A stretch of 64,000 bases of DNA from Bryobacteraceae bacterium (lineage in GTDB: Bacteria; Acidobacteriota; Terriglobia; Bryobacterales; Bryobacteraceae): the NCBI GenBank assembly GCA_026002855.1, contig BPGD01000001.1, positions 1,861,001-1,925,000 on the forward strand, read 5' to 3'. The stretch's first letter is position 1. The number at the start of each line of letters is the position of its first letter. The notes beneath the pieces are model-generated. The model searched no databases and was not told the origin of the DNA. It was given only the letters and a program-made list of their open reading frames with translations. Below, one piece after another: positions 28,118-37,740 of this stretch. Made by a program: the position numbers and the translations under genes.

Positions 28118-30400
28118 TTACTCGCTGCCCTTCTGCTTCACCCGGCTCACCGCCGGCCCCGCCCCTTCGTTGTCGACGATCATCCGGTCCTGCCGGCCGA
28201 ACCAGGTGATCACCGCACCGCGCGTGATGCCTCGCTGCTCATCCTCCACGCTCGGATTTCCGCCGCTCAGCACCATCCGCTCCTCGGCCAGGAAATACTC
28301 GGCGTGCTCGCCGCGGCCCGTGCGGCGCCGGCCGCGCGCAAACTCGCGGATCACCACCGAACCCTCGGCCTCCAGCCGGTCCAGCCGCGTCTCCGACCTG
28401 CCCGCCTGCGCCTGTTCGGAAAAGAACGCCCGCAACTGCGCCGACTCCACCGTCATGCCCGGCCGCTCCAGCCGCACGCCGCCGGAAAACAGCGCCTGCT
28501 TTTTCTGACCTTCGTAGACGAGCGCGCCCGCGTGCACCACGCTCATCCGGCCCGCGGCCGCGCCCTGCGCCCCCCCGCGCTCGTCGGGAATCTCGGCCAC
28601 CACCGCGCCTTCCGCCTCCAGCCGCTGCTCCTTCCGGTCGATCCGCACCTTCTGTCCGCGCAGGCGCATCTCCCCCTGCCACAGCACCGCGTCGCCTTCA
28701 AACAAAACCCGGCGGTTCTGTTCCGTCACCGTCATCCGCTGCGCGGTGGCCCGCAGCGGCTCCGAGGCGCGCACCAGCCCTCCCCCGCCCTCCTCGTGCG
28801 GGCGCATCACCGCGCTCACGCCGCCCTCGGCCAGGGTGACGTCCTGCCGCCGGTCGATGCGGATCTGCGGCGCCGACGTCAACCCGGCATCGTCCTGGAT
28901 GCGCGCCCCGCCGCGCAGCTCGATCCGGTCCGTGCGCGCCTCCAGCCGCGCCTCTTCGGCCGTCGCACGCCGCGCCTGTTCCTGATACTCGAAGTGGCCC
29001 CACTGCCGCATCCATTCCAGTTCGCCCGTGGCCGCCTCAAAACGCGCCTCCAGGTCATCGCTGCGCGTGCGCGTCTCCACCGGCTTCGCGTCGTTCTTCT
29101 TCTGCCCCGCGCGCTCGCGGGCGGGGCGCACGGTCAGCGTCTCCGCCTTCGTCGCCCGGAAGGACTCAAGCTGGTTGGCGGCCGCGTAGCCGAAGGTGAA
29201 GCGTTCGCCGGTCACGGTGCGGTGCGGCTGGTCCGGCGCCGCCGGACGGAACTCAATGCGGCCGGGCGCCTCGGTCCACACGCGCTCCAGTTCGCTGCCG
29301 CCCGCGCGCATCGCCAGGTGAATCACCTCGCTTGTCAGCACCCGCACCGGCTGCGGCGGACGGCCCGCCCGCGCCGCCGGCCGGCTGTGCACCCGGCCCT
29401 GGCCCATCGCCAGCGCGTGGCGCAGCTCGGCGCCGTTTGCGCCCGGCTCGAAGTCCAGATCCACCCGGTCGGCCGTTACCTCAGTGATGCCCGGAGCGGA
29501 GGTCGAAATCAGCCTCGCCCGGCGTGTCGCCTCCACCTTCCGCACCTCGGCCTCCGGCGTGAAGCGGAGCATCAGTTCGCCCGACTGGAATTCGAGCAGC
29601 CGCCCCACAGCCCGGTCGGCGCCCACGGCCTCCGTCGTCTGCACATGCTCGAGCCGACCCTGGTCATCGAGCTTGACGAAGGCGTCCTGCCCGTGCAGCT
29701 CGAAGCCCCCGCGGCGCAGGTGCGACGGCGCCATCAGGATGACATCGGCCGTGGCTTCGCGATAGATGACCTTGCTGGCGCGGACTTCGATCGGCGGCCT
29801 GCGCCCGTCGGCGCTCGCCCAGCTCAGCTCGGCCTCCGATTCCATCACGATCTCTCGCGCGTTCGGATCATAGGATGCGCCCACGCACCGGCCCCGGGCC
29901 AGGCCAAACTCGAACTCCGCCGGCGCCTCCGTCCACGCGCGGTTCGTATTGGCATCCAGCGAAACGGCCCGCGTGCGGATCTTCATCACCCGGGGCGGCG
30001 GTTCGGCCGGAGCGCGCCGCAGGCCCAGCGTGATCTCTACATCTCCCTCCGCCGTCAGCGCGCCATCGCTCTGCCGGAACGTGCCCCGCGGGCTGCGTAC
30101 CAGGTCGTAGCGCGGCCCGTCAAGCTGGCGGATCTCGATCTCAAGACCCTCCAGGTGGATGACAGGCGGGTCCTTCACCTGCTCGAACTGCCGGGCGCGG
30201 ACGAGCACCCTCGACTGCTCCCCGGATTTGATCTCGTATTCCCACTGCGAGGCCACCGCCGCCGTGTTCTGCGGCAGCGGGGCCGGAGGCGCGGGCCTCT
30301 CCGCCAGCCGCGCCGCGCGCTCGCGCCAGTACACCCATCCCACCAGCGCCGCCAGCACGGCCATGGCTGCCAGCAACAGCCAGCGAACCCGCCGCAGCAT
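28118..30400 (-). CDS. Large LptC/LptA-like (OstA) LPS transport protein
   Basis: The 760-residue protein has one N-terminal membrane anchor (residues 5-24), then an LptC-like beta-rich domain (about 45-200), and several OstA/LptA-like stretches rich in 'eG.v' strands. The last 150 residues look most like LptA (GRGEHAEYFLAEERMVLSGG, then NPSVEDEQRGITRGAV). E. coli LptC and LptA are each about 190 residues, so this protein is about twice their sum and could span part of the periplasm alone. It sits directly upstream of lptB. The exact domain boundaries are inferred. Confidence 0.82.
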   Translation of the reverse strand: MLRRVRWLLLAAMAVLAALVGWVYWRERAARLAERPAPPAPLPQNTAAVASQWEYEIKSGEQSRVLVRARQFEQVKDPPVIHLEGLEIEIRQLDGPRYDLVRSPRGTFRQSDGALTAEGDVEITLGLRRAPAEPPPRVMKIRTRAVSLDANTNRAWTEAPAEFEFGLARGRCVGASYDPNAREIVMESEAELSWASADGRRPPIEVRASKVIYREATADVILMAPSHLRRGGFELHGQDAFVKLDDQGRLEHVQTTEAVGADRAVGRLLEFQSGELMLRFTPEAEVRKVEATRRARLISTSAPGITEVTADRVDLDFEPGANGAELRHALAMGQGRVHSRPAARAGRPPQPVRVLTSEVIHLAMRAGGSELERVWTEAPGRIEFRPAAPDQPHRTVTGERFTFGYAAANQLESFRATKAETLTVRPARERAGQKKNDAKPVETRTRSDDLEARFEAATGELEWMRQWGHFEYQEQARRATAEEARLEARTDRIELRGGARIQDDAGLTSAPQIRIDRRQDVTLAEGGVSAVMRPHEEGGGGLVRASEPLRATAQRMTVTEQNRRVLFEGDAVLWQGEMRLRGQKVRIDRKEQRLEAEGAVVAEIPDERGGAQGAAAGRMSVVHAGALVYEGQKKQALFSGGVRLERPGMTVESAQLRAFFSEQAQAGRSETRLDRLEAEGSVVIREFARGRRRTGRGEHAEYFLAEERMVLSGGNPSVEDEQRGITRGAVITWFGRQDRMIVDNEGAGPAVSRVKQKGSE

Positions 30401-30709
30401 ACCGCCAGCATAGCACCCGTCGGCTGCCAGAGCCCTCGACGATAGTGTCGGCGCGATTGACTAAGCCTTGAGCCTATCGTGCTCAACTTTTCTGTCAATC
30501 CGTGTGCTGCAACAACGCATCAGCAACAACAGCCTCCGGGAGTAAAGCTGCCAAATGGCGTTTAAACAATTAGTTACAGGCAGCACTTGTCACTCCTCCG
30601 CCGAGTGTGCTAATAGTATTGAGCGGTGCGAGGAACCGCTCAGGTTCCGTCCAAAGATTCACGCGCCGCAAGCGAGAATCGATCCATTCGATGGAGGTGA
30701 AGCGAACCG
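30401..30709 (+). promoter_or_regulatory. groESL upstream region
   Basis: This 309-bp gap separates the divergent LptC/LptA-like gene and groES. Its right half holds the CIRCE operator and promoter described separately and a GGAGGTGA ribosome site shortly before the groES ATG. The left half contains an AT-richer stretch but no other site I can name. Confidence 0.6.
30587..30613 (+). promoter_or_regulatory. CIRCE operator (HrcA binding site) overlapping the groES promoter
   Basis: The half-sites TTGTCACTC (30587-30595) and GTGTGCTAA (30605-30613) are separated by nine bases. They match the CIRCE consensus TTAGCACTC-N9-GAGTGCTAA at 7/9 and 8/9 positions. TTGTCA doubles as a -35 hexamer, with TAATAG (30611-30616) as -10 at 18 bases. 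HrcA bound here would block transcription of groES-groEL until heat shock. No hrcA gene is in the window. Confidence 0.75.
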
Positions 30710-31000
30710 ATGCAGATTCGTCCGCTCTATGACCGGCTTGTCGTGCGCCGGATCGAGCCGCAGGAGACGGTGCAGAACGGCATCATCATCCCCGACACCG
30801 CCAAGGAGAAGCCCCAGGAGGGCGAGGTGGTGGCGGCGGGCCGCGGCAAGCGGCTTGAGGACGGCACCGTGGTGCCGCTCGATGTGAAGGTGGGCGACCG
30901 GATCCTGTTCGGCAAGTATGCCGGCAGCGACATCAAGATTGACGGGCAGGAGTATCTGATCCTGCGCGAGGACGAAGTCCTGGGCGTGATTGAGAAGTAA
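30710..31000 (+). CDS. groS: Co-chaperonin GroES
   Basis: The 96-residue protein is the lid of the GroEL folding chamber. It has the family signature [17 protein letters not shown] at the N-terminus, the mobile loop around [15 protein letters not shown], and [13 protein letters not shown]. Length is normal. A strong ribosome site (TGGAGGTGAAG) precedes the ATG. groEL follows 30 bases downstream under the same CIRCE-controlled promoter. Confidence 0.98.
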   Translation: MQIRPLYDRLVVRRIEPQETVQNGIIIPDTAKEKPQEGEVVAAGRGKRLEDGTVVPLDVKVGDRILFGKYAGSDIKIDGQEYLILREDEVLGVIEK

Positions 31001-32656
<1,656 letters not shown>

Positions 32657-32689
32657 TCCCGTCTCCGCAACGACTGTCCACCACCTCCG

Positions 32690-32738
32690 GCCCGCGGCCC
32701 CGCCCCTGCGGCGGGGCCGCGGGCTTTCTGCTTTCTTT
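32690..32738 (+). terminator. Rho-independent terminator of groESL
   Basis: A 15-bp GC stem (32690-32704 with 32710-32724) with a five-base loop is followed by TTTCTGCTTTCTTT. It lies 33 bases after the groEL stop codon. Confidence 0.88.
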
Positions 32739-32755
32739 CCCGCTGCGGGTGCCTC

Positions 32756-33853
32756 TCAATCCTTCGGAAAACCGGCCGTGTCCAGTCCGGGAATCAGCCG
32801 CAACGCGTTGCGGTAGTAAAGCTTCCTCAGCACTTCATCGGGAAGGTCCAGTCCATACATCGCCCAGAAGGCGTGGCGCCGCCGGTAGTACGGGAAGTAT
32901 TCATCGGCCGTCTCCAGCACCCGGAAGTACGTGTGATATTCCACCGGGTTCCAGGAGTCCTTGCCGAACACCACACGGTCCTGATAGCGCAGAAACCATG
33001 CCCGTGCGAAACGCGGCTGCCGCCCGAGTTCGGCCAGCACCGCCCCGATTTCCGTATATACGTTCGGGCATTCGTCGAGCAGCTTCGCCAGGCGCGCCAG
33101 ATCACCGCCCAGCCACCCCAGGTGGGCGTTGATGAAGATCGTCTTCGGGTGGCGGCGGAACAGGTTGTGCTGCTCCTCGATGAGCTGCTCCCAGGATGGA
33201 TCTGTCTGCGGGTTGCGGCGCCGTCCCGGAACTTCCATCAGCTCCAGCCACCGTTCGTTGTAGCGGTCCACCGGCTCCCAGAACTGGCGCGGATCGGCCG
33301 TGTGGATGAACACCGGGGCCTTCAGCCGCGCGCAGGCCTCCCACAGCGGGTCGAAGCGCGGGTCGTCGACGCGGATGCGCCGCCCCTGCCCGTCGCGCAG
33401 CATCAGTCCCAGGTCCTTCCACACCTTCAGCCCTCGCGCGCCCAGCCGGAAGTCTTCCTCGAAGCGCGCGGCGGCGCGTCGACCGTAGTCCGGCGAGTCG
33501 ATGTCGGTGTAGTCCGGGCTGGCGAAAAAGAAGAAGCGCCCCGGCGCCAGCTGCTGCGCGCTCTCTACCGCCTGCCGCAGGCGCTCGCCGTTGCCGCCTC
33601 GCACGAACAGGCTCCCCATGATGCGCAGGTTCAGCGCGTCCATGTCGGCCAGCATCCTGCGGGCCTGTTCGGTCGGCATCGGGAAGCGCGGATGGTTGTG
33701 AACGTCGATGAACGGATACTTCGCCCGGGTTCGCGGATTCTGCGGCGCCACCAGCGAGGAGCGCGGCTCGTACTCGCGGACGTCCATCCCGCCCTGGGGC
33801 GGCTGTGCCGCCAGGAAGATGGCGCACCCCAAATATGCCACTGGAAGCCGCAT
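32756..33853 (-). CDS. Exported amidohydrolase-family (PF04909-like) protein
   Basis: The 365-residue protein begins with a short signal peptide (MRLPVAYLGCAIFLAAQ; a Cys at residue 10 allows a lipoprotein reading). It has the metal-binding start of the amidohydrolase TIM barrel (FIDVHNHPRF, an H-x-H), a central PVFIHTADP, the INAHLGWLGGDL strand, and VVFGKDSW near the C-terminus. The substrate is unknown; relatives are decarboxylases or hydrolases. The start was moved 10 codons inside the longest frame to the signal peptide Met. It follows plsC by 26 bases. Confidence 0.85.
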   Translation of the reverse strand: MRLPVAYLGCAIFLAAQPPQGGMDVREYEPRSSLVAPQNPRTRAKYPFIDVHNHPRFPMPTEQARRMLADMDALNLRIMGSLFVRGGNGERLRQAVESAQQLAPGRFFFFASPDYTDIDSPDYGRRAAARFEEDFRLGARGLKVWKDLGLMLRDGQGRRIRVDDPRFDPLWEACARLKAPVFIHTADPRQFWEPVDRYNERWLELMEVPGRRRNPQTDPSWEQLIEEQHNLFRRHPKTIFINAHLGWLGGDLARLAKLLDECPNVYTEIGAVLAELGRQPRFARAWFLRYQDRVVFGKDSWNPVEYHTYFRVLETADEYFPYYRRRHAFWAMYGLDLPDEVLRKLYYRNALRLIPGLDTAGFPKD

Positions 33854-33879
33854 GGCATCGAGTATAACGGGCGCGCAGA

Positions 33880-34608
33880 TCACGCGTGCCCCTGCTCGAG
33901 CAGCTCGCGCACCGCCGCGTGCAGGCGCGCGGTCAGCTCAGTCCGGTCCGAGGGCTTCGAGCCCGCCGTCGGAATCGGGTCGCCCACTCGCATCGTCACC
34001 CGCCCGGGGCGCAGGTGGTGCGAGTGCATCGGCAGGATGTCGCGCACGCCGATCAGCGCCACCGGCACCAGCGGCGCCTGTGCCTTGATGGCCAGATACG
34101 CCGCGCCGTCCTTGAACTCGCGCAGCTCGCCGCTGGCCGAACGGCCGCCTTCGGGGAACACAAGCACGGACACGCCGTTCTCCTGCATCGCCTTGCCGGC
34201 GGCGCTGAGCACGCGCAGCGCCGCACGCGGGTCGTCCAGCGGCACGCTGATGTTGCCCGCGCGCCGCAGATGCCCGCCAATGAAGGGCAGCTTCAGCAGC
34301 TCTTCCTTGGCCATGAAGCGGAACTCCACCGGCAGCCAGGCGAGCAGCACCGGTGTGTCCATGTAGCTCACATGGTTCGGGCAGATGACATACGTTCCGC
34401 GCGGGTCGATCTTTTCCAGGCCCACCGCCCGGACGCGCGCCCCGGCCGCCCACAGGAGCGTCCGCGCCCACACGCGCGCGATCCTGAACTGCTGCCGCCC
34501 GCTGCGGTCCCACAGCGAGGCGATCATGCTCAGCGTGCCGAACAGCGCGGTGGAGAGGATGACCAGCGGGGCGCGGACCAGCAGCGAAAACCAGTAGCTT
34601 GACGTCAT
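33880..34608 (-). CDS. plsC: Lysophospholipid (1-acyl-glycerol-3-phosphate) acyltransferase, PlsC family
   Basis: The 242-residue membrane-associated enzyme adds the second acyl chain to make phosphatidic acid. It has the NHxxxxD catalytic motif (CPNHVSYMDTPVLL, about residue 77), the glycerol-phosphate binding FPEGGRS, and PVALIGVRDILP. One or two hydrophobic segments lie at the N-terminus. It sits between folC (20 bases upstream) and the amidohydrolase gene. Other PlsC-family acyl acceptors cannot be excluded. Confidence 0.9.
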   Translation of the reverse strand: MTSSYWFSLLVRAPLVILSTALFGTLSMIASLWDRSGRQQFRIARVWARTLLWAAGARVRAVGLEKIDPRGTYVICPNHVSYMDTPVLLAWLPVEFRFMAKEELLKLPFIGGHLRRAGNISVPLDDPRAALRVLSAAGKAMQENGVSVLVFPEGGRSASGELREFKDGAAYLAIKAQAPLVPVALIGVRDILPMHSHHLRPGRVTMRVGDPIPTAGSKPSDRTELTARLHAAVRELLEQGHA

Positions 34609-34627
34609 CGCGGCCAGGAAATCCCGA

Positions 34628-35908
34628 TTATCCCACGAGCAGTTCGCGCGCCTCGCCCACCAGGTAGAGCGACCCGGTCACCACGATCAGGTCCTCCGGC
34701 GCGGCGGCCGACGCCATCTCGAACGCCGCCCGCACATCCGGCGCCGTCCGCGCGCGGCTCTCGCCGCTCAACTCGCGCAGCTCTTCCGGCGAAAATGCCC
34801 GAGTCTGCGCCGGCGCGGTGAAGATCAGCTCGTTCGCCAGCGGAAACAGCGGAGCGCCCAGCGCCCGCAGGTTCTTGTCGCGCATGGCGCCGAAAATCAT
34901 CCAGATGCGACGGCCATGATGGAAGTGGCGCAGGTAGCCGCCCAGCGCCCGCGCCCCGGCGGCATTGTGCGCGCCATCGAGAAACACGTCCGGCGCGCGG
35001 CGCACCAGCTCCAGTCGCCCCGGCCAGTCCGCAGAGGCGATGCCGCGCCGGATCTGCGCCGGCGTGTAGCCCAGCTCATGCAGCGCCGCGATGGCCGTGA
35101 GCGCGTTTTCCACCTGGTGCGCGCCGATGAGCGGCTGCTCCACCGGAAACGACACCCCGCCGGGCCCGTGCACCCGGAACCGGCTTCCGAAGGCGTGCAG
35201 CTCCAGATGGCTGGTGCGCCAGCCGGACGCCCGCACAAGCGGCGATCCCAGCTCGGCCGCGCGCCGCTCGAGGACGCTCATCGCCTCCGGGTGCTGCCGC
35301 GCCGTCACCACCGGCCGGCCCGGCTTGATGATGCCCGCCTTCTCGAACGCAATCTGCGCCAGCGTGTTGCCAAGGAACCTCTCGTGGTCGAAATCAATCG
35401 GCGTGATGACGCTGATTTCCGGGTCCACCACGTTGGTCGCATCCAGCCGCCCGCCCATCCCCGTCTCGAGCACCACCACTTCGGCCCCATACTGGCGGAA
35501 CAGCAGGAAGGCCATTGCGGTGATCGTCTCGAAATACGTCGGGTGCATGTCAATCACGCCGTCCGCCGCCAGCCGCGTGGCGGTCGTGTGCACCTCGTCG
35601 AAGGCGCGGGCAAAGTCGGCGAACGGCACCGGCCGGCCCAGGATCCGGATGCGCTCCACCGGTTCGGCCAGGTGCGGCGACGTATACAGCCCGGTCAGCA
35701 CGCCCGCCTCGCGCAGCGTGCGTTCGATCATCGCGCAGGTGGAGCCCTTCCCGTTGGTGCCCGCCACATGAATGAAGCGGCATGCCCGGTGCGGATCGCC
35801 GAGATGCGCCAGCAGCGTGCGGATCCGCTCCAGCCCGAGTTTGATGGTCCGGTACTCGTTGCCGAGCGCGTACAGGAAGCGAACCGAGTCTGGGTACGGA
35901 GTGCTCAG
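34628..35908 (-). CDS. folC: Folylpolyglutamate/dihydrofolate synthase FolC, probable CTG start
   Basis: The bifunctional enzyme glutamylates folates. It has the Mur-ligase P-loop GTNGKGST, GLYTSPHL, METGMGGRLDATN and DGAHNAAGARAL. A conventional start (GTG at 35767) would leave out about 47 residues, yet the frame upstream encodes a family-typical N-terminus (SVRFLYALGNEYRTIKLGL, then RIRTLLAHLGDP). Between the in-frame stop and this region there is no ATG, GTG or TTG. A CTG at 35908, with GAGG eight bases upstream, gives 426 residues, the normal FolC length. I infer CTG initiation; a start-codon mutation or sequence error is the alternative. Confidence 0.88.
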   Translation of the reverse strand: MSTPYPDSVRFLYALGNEYRTIKLGLERIRTLLAHLGDPHRACRFIHVAGTNGKGSTCAMIERTLREAGVLTGLYTSPHLAEPVERIRILGRPVPFADFARAFDEVHTTATRLAADGVIDMHPTYFETITAMAFLLFRQYGAEVVVLETGMGGRLDATNVVDPEISVITPIDFDHERFLGNTLAQIAFEKAGIIKPGRPVVTARQHPEAMSVLERRAAELGSPLVRASGWRTSHLELHAFGSRFRVHGPGGVSFPVEQPLIGAHQVENALTAIAALHELGYTPAQIRRGIASADWPGRLELVRRAPDVFLDGAHNAAGARALGGYLRHFHHGRRIWMIFGAMRDKNLRALGAPLFPLANELIFTAPAQTRAFSPEELRELSGESRARTAPDVRAAFEMASAAAPEDLIVVTGSLYLVGEARELLVG

Positions 35909-35950
35909 GACGCCAACCTCGCAGACAGCCTTGAAAAAACTATCCTAGCG

Positions 35951-35981
35951 GAGCCGCTTGGCCGGCGCGGCTCGACTTTTT
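35951..35981 (+). terminator. Terminator-like hairpin upstream of the sigma factor gene
   Basis: A perfect 7-bp stem (GAGCCGC 35951-35957 with GCGGCTC 35967-35973) is followed after GAC by five T residues on the plus strand. No gene ends here on this strand: folC diverges to the left and the ECF sigma gene starts 65 bases to the right. It may be an attenuator in the sigma-gene leader or the end of an unseen short RNA. Confidence 0.4.
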
Positions 35982-36045
35982 CTCCGCCCGGCGCGTCTTT
36001 GATTCAGGCGGCCCGATCAGGAACAATGGCCAGGGAGCCCAGGAG

Positions 36046-36591
36046 TTGATTTTCCGCGAAGCCGAAGACCGGGAGCTGGCCGGGCGCGCCCGCAAGGGCG
36101 ACCTCGACGCCTTCAATGCGCTCGTCTCCCGGTGGGAGACGCGCATCTACAACTACCTGCTGCGGATCACCGGCCACGCCGATGACGCGCTCGACCTCTG
36201 CCAGGACACCTTCATCAAGGCCTATCAGAACCTGGCGAGGCTCGAAGACCCGGCGCGCTTCGGCCCCTGGCTGTACCGGATCGCCCACAACGAGGCGATG
36301 AGCCATCTGCGGCGGCCGCAGCGGGAAACGGAACTTGACGACGCGGCGGTCGCGGCGATGCGCGCCTCGCTGGCCCCGGTGGAGGCGTCGCTGGCGGTGG
36401 AGGCCGCGCTTGCGCGGCTCAGCCCCGAGCAGCGCGAGGCGGTGATCCTGAAGGTCTACGAGGGATTCAAATTCGACGAGATCGCCGCCATCCTGAACTG
36501 CCCGGCGTCCACCATCAAGTCGCGCGTCTACACGGGGCTGGAGTTGCTGAAAGAGGCGCTGGCGCCGGTGCGCCCGCCGGAGGGGTCATGA
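36046..36591 (+). CDS. ECF-type RNA polymerase sigma factor
   Basis: The 181-residue protein has only sigma regions 2 (about 10-80, DLCQDTFIKAYQNL) and 4 (about 115-170, LSPEQREAVILKVYEGF with the FDEIAAILNCPASTIKSRV helix-turn-helix). The start codon is TTG with GGGAG eight bases upstream; an ATG at 36026 is out of frame and stops at once. The anti-sigma gene follows 21 bases downstream. Together they head the type II secretion operon, so this sigma factor may control it. Confidence 0.93.
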   Translation: MIFREAEDRELAGRARKGDLDAFNALVSRWETRIYNYLLRITGHADDALDLCQDTFIKAYQNLARLEDPARFGPWLYRIAHNEAMSHLRRPQRETELDDAAVAAMRASLAPVEASLAVEAALARLSPEQREAVILKVYEGFKFDEIAAILNCPASTIKSRVYTGLELLKEALAPVRPPEGS

Positions 36592-36612
36592 CAGACAGCG
36601 AGGAGCAGGAAC

Positions 36613-37200
36613 ATGCCGTGCGCTGATTTCGACTGGAAAGGATTCGTGCTCAACGAAACGCCGCCCGATCAGCGGCGCATCATGGAAGAGCATCTGAAGG
36701 GATGCGCCGCCTGCCAGCGGGAGGTGGAGGCCCTGGGACTCACGCTCGTCGCCGTGCGGCAACTGCCGCAGCATCCGATTCCGCGGCGGCTGGCCTTCGT
36801 CTCCGATCCCGTCTTCGAGCTCCCCTGGTGGAAACGGATCTGGCGGATGCCCGCGCCCGCCTGGGGATTCGCTTCGGCCCTGGTCGTCGCCATCGCCATC
36901 CTGCTGCACGGCCAGATGGCGCCGCCGCCCGTCCCGCAGGCCGCGCAGGCCGACCCGCGGGCCATCGAGCGCGCCGTTCAGGCGGAGATTGAGCGGCGGC
37001 TGCCCGCGGCGGTCGAGGCCGCCGTACGCACCCGGCTCGGCCCCGCGGCCGCGCAGATGGAGGCGCGCCTGGCGGAGTTCGAAAAGCGCATCGAAGAGCG
37101 GCGCCGCGCCGACCTGCGCGACGTGAACGCCGCGTTCGAGCTGCTTCAGAAGAGGATCAACAACGTCTACCTCGCAAGCGCCCGCTACGGAGGCGACTGA
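36613..37200 (+). CDS. Zinc-finger anti-sigma factor, membrane-anchored
   Basis: The 195-residue protein has an N-terminal zinc-finger anti-sigma domain with the H-x3-C-x2-C motif (HLKGCAACQRE), one membrane segment near residues 85-101 (GFASALVVAIAILLHG), then a periplasmic Pro/Ala stretch and a long charged helix, probably coiled coil (about 115-185). This is the usual architecture for holding an ECF sigma factor at the membrane; the coiled coil would be the sensor side. The ATG is preceded by GAGGAG. It overlaps the next gene by one base. Confidence 0.85.
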   Translation: MPCADFDWKGFVLNETPPDQRRIMEEHLKGCAACQREVEALGLTLVAVRQLPQHPIPRRLAFVSDPVFELPWWKRIWRMPAPAWGFASALVVAIAILLHGQMAPPPVPQAAQADPRAIERAVQAEIERRLPAAVEAAVRTRLGPAAAQMEARLAEFEKRIEERRRADLRDVNAAFELLQKRINNVYLASARYGGD

Positions 37201-37736
37201 TGAGAACCCTTGTTTTGCTGGCCGCCAGTTGCATGGTCCTCGCCGGACAGACGGCGCGCCCGTCGCGGCCGGAGATCGCCGCCATGGAAAAGGCTTTGGA
37301 TCAGAAGCTCGCGCGCTTTGACCTGGACCGTCCCATCGAAGTCCTCGGCCTGACGCGCGGCCTCTACATCGACGGCTTCGGCGTGGTGTTCACCGCGGAG
37401 ATCAACCTTTCCACCGGGCCCGGACTCTCTCCGTTCCGCCCCGCGCTCAGCCGCGATGACATCGCGCGGCTGCGCGAGCAGAAGCTGAAGCGGCTGCCCC
37501 AGGTCCGCGAGCTGATGCGGGACATGCTGCTGGCGGCGGCGCAGTCGCTCGACCGGCTGCCCCCGGGCGAGCAGATCGTGCTCGGCGTGCTGCTTTTCTC
37601 GCAGCCCTGGGAGGATGCCTCCGGCCTGCCCCGCCTCATCCAGATGCAGGCGCGCCGCGACGCGCTGCTCGAGGTGGCGCTCCAGCGGGAGCCCCGCTCC
37701 GTGCTGGCTCAGGTCGTGCGGACCCGCGAAGAGTGA
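37200..37736 (+). CDS. Exported protein of unknown function
   Basis: The 178-residue protein starts with a signal peptide (MRTLVLLAASCMVLAGQ). The rest is mixed alpha/beta with no motif I recognise: DLDRPIEVLGLTRGLYIDGF, GVVFTAEINLSTGPGL, and two helical stretches. Its ATG overlaps the anti-sigma stop codon (TGATG) and it ends four bases before gspE. The position suggests a periplasmic partner of the anti-sigma factor or of the secretion machine. Confidence 0.7.
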   Translation: MRTLVLLAASCMVLAGQTARPSRPEIAAMEKALDQKLARFDLDRPIEVLGLTRGLYIDGFGVVFTAEINLSTGPGLSPFRPALSRDDIARLREQKLKRLPQVRELMRDMLLAAAQSLDRLPPGEQIVLGVLLFSQPWEDASGLPRLIQMQARRDALLEVALQREPRSVLAQVVRTREE

Positions 37737-37740
37737 CGCC

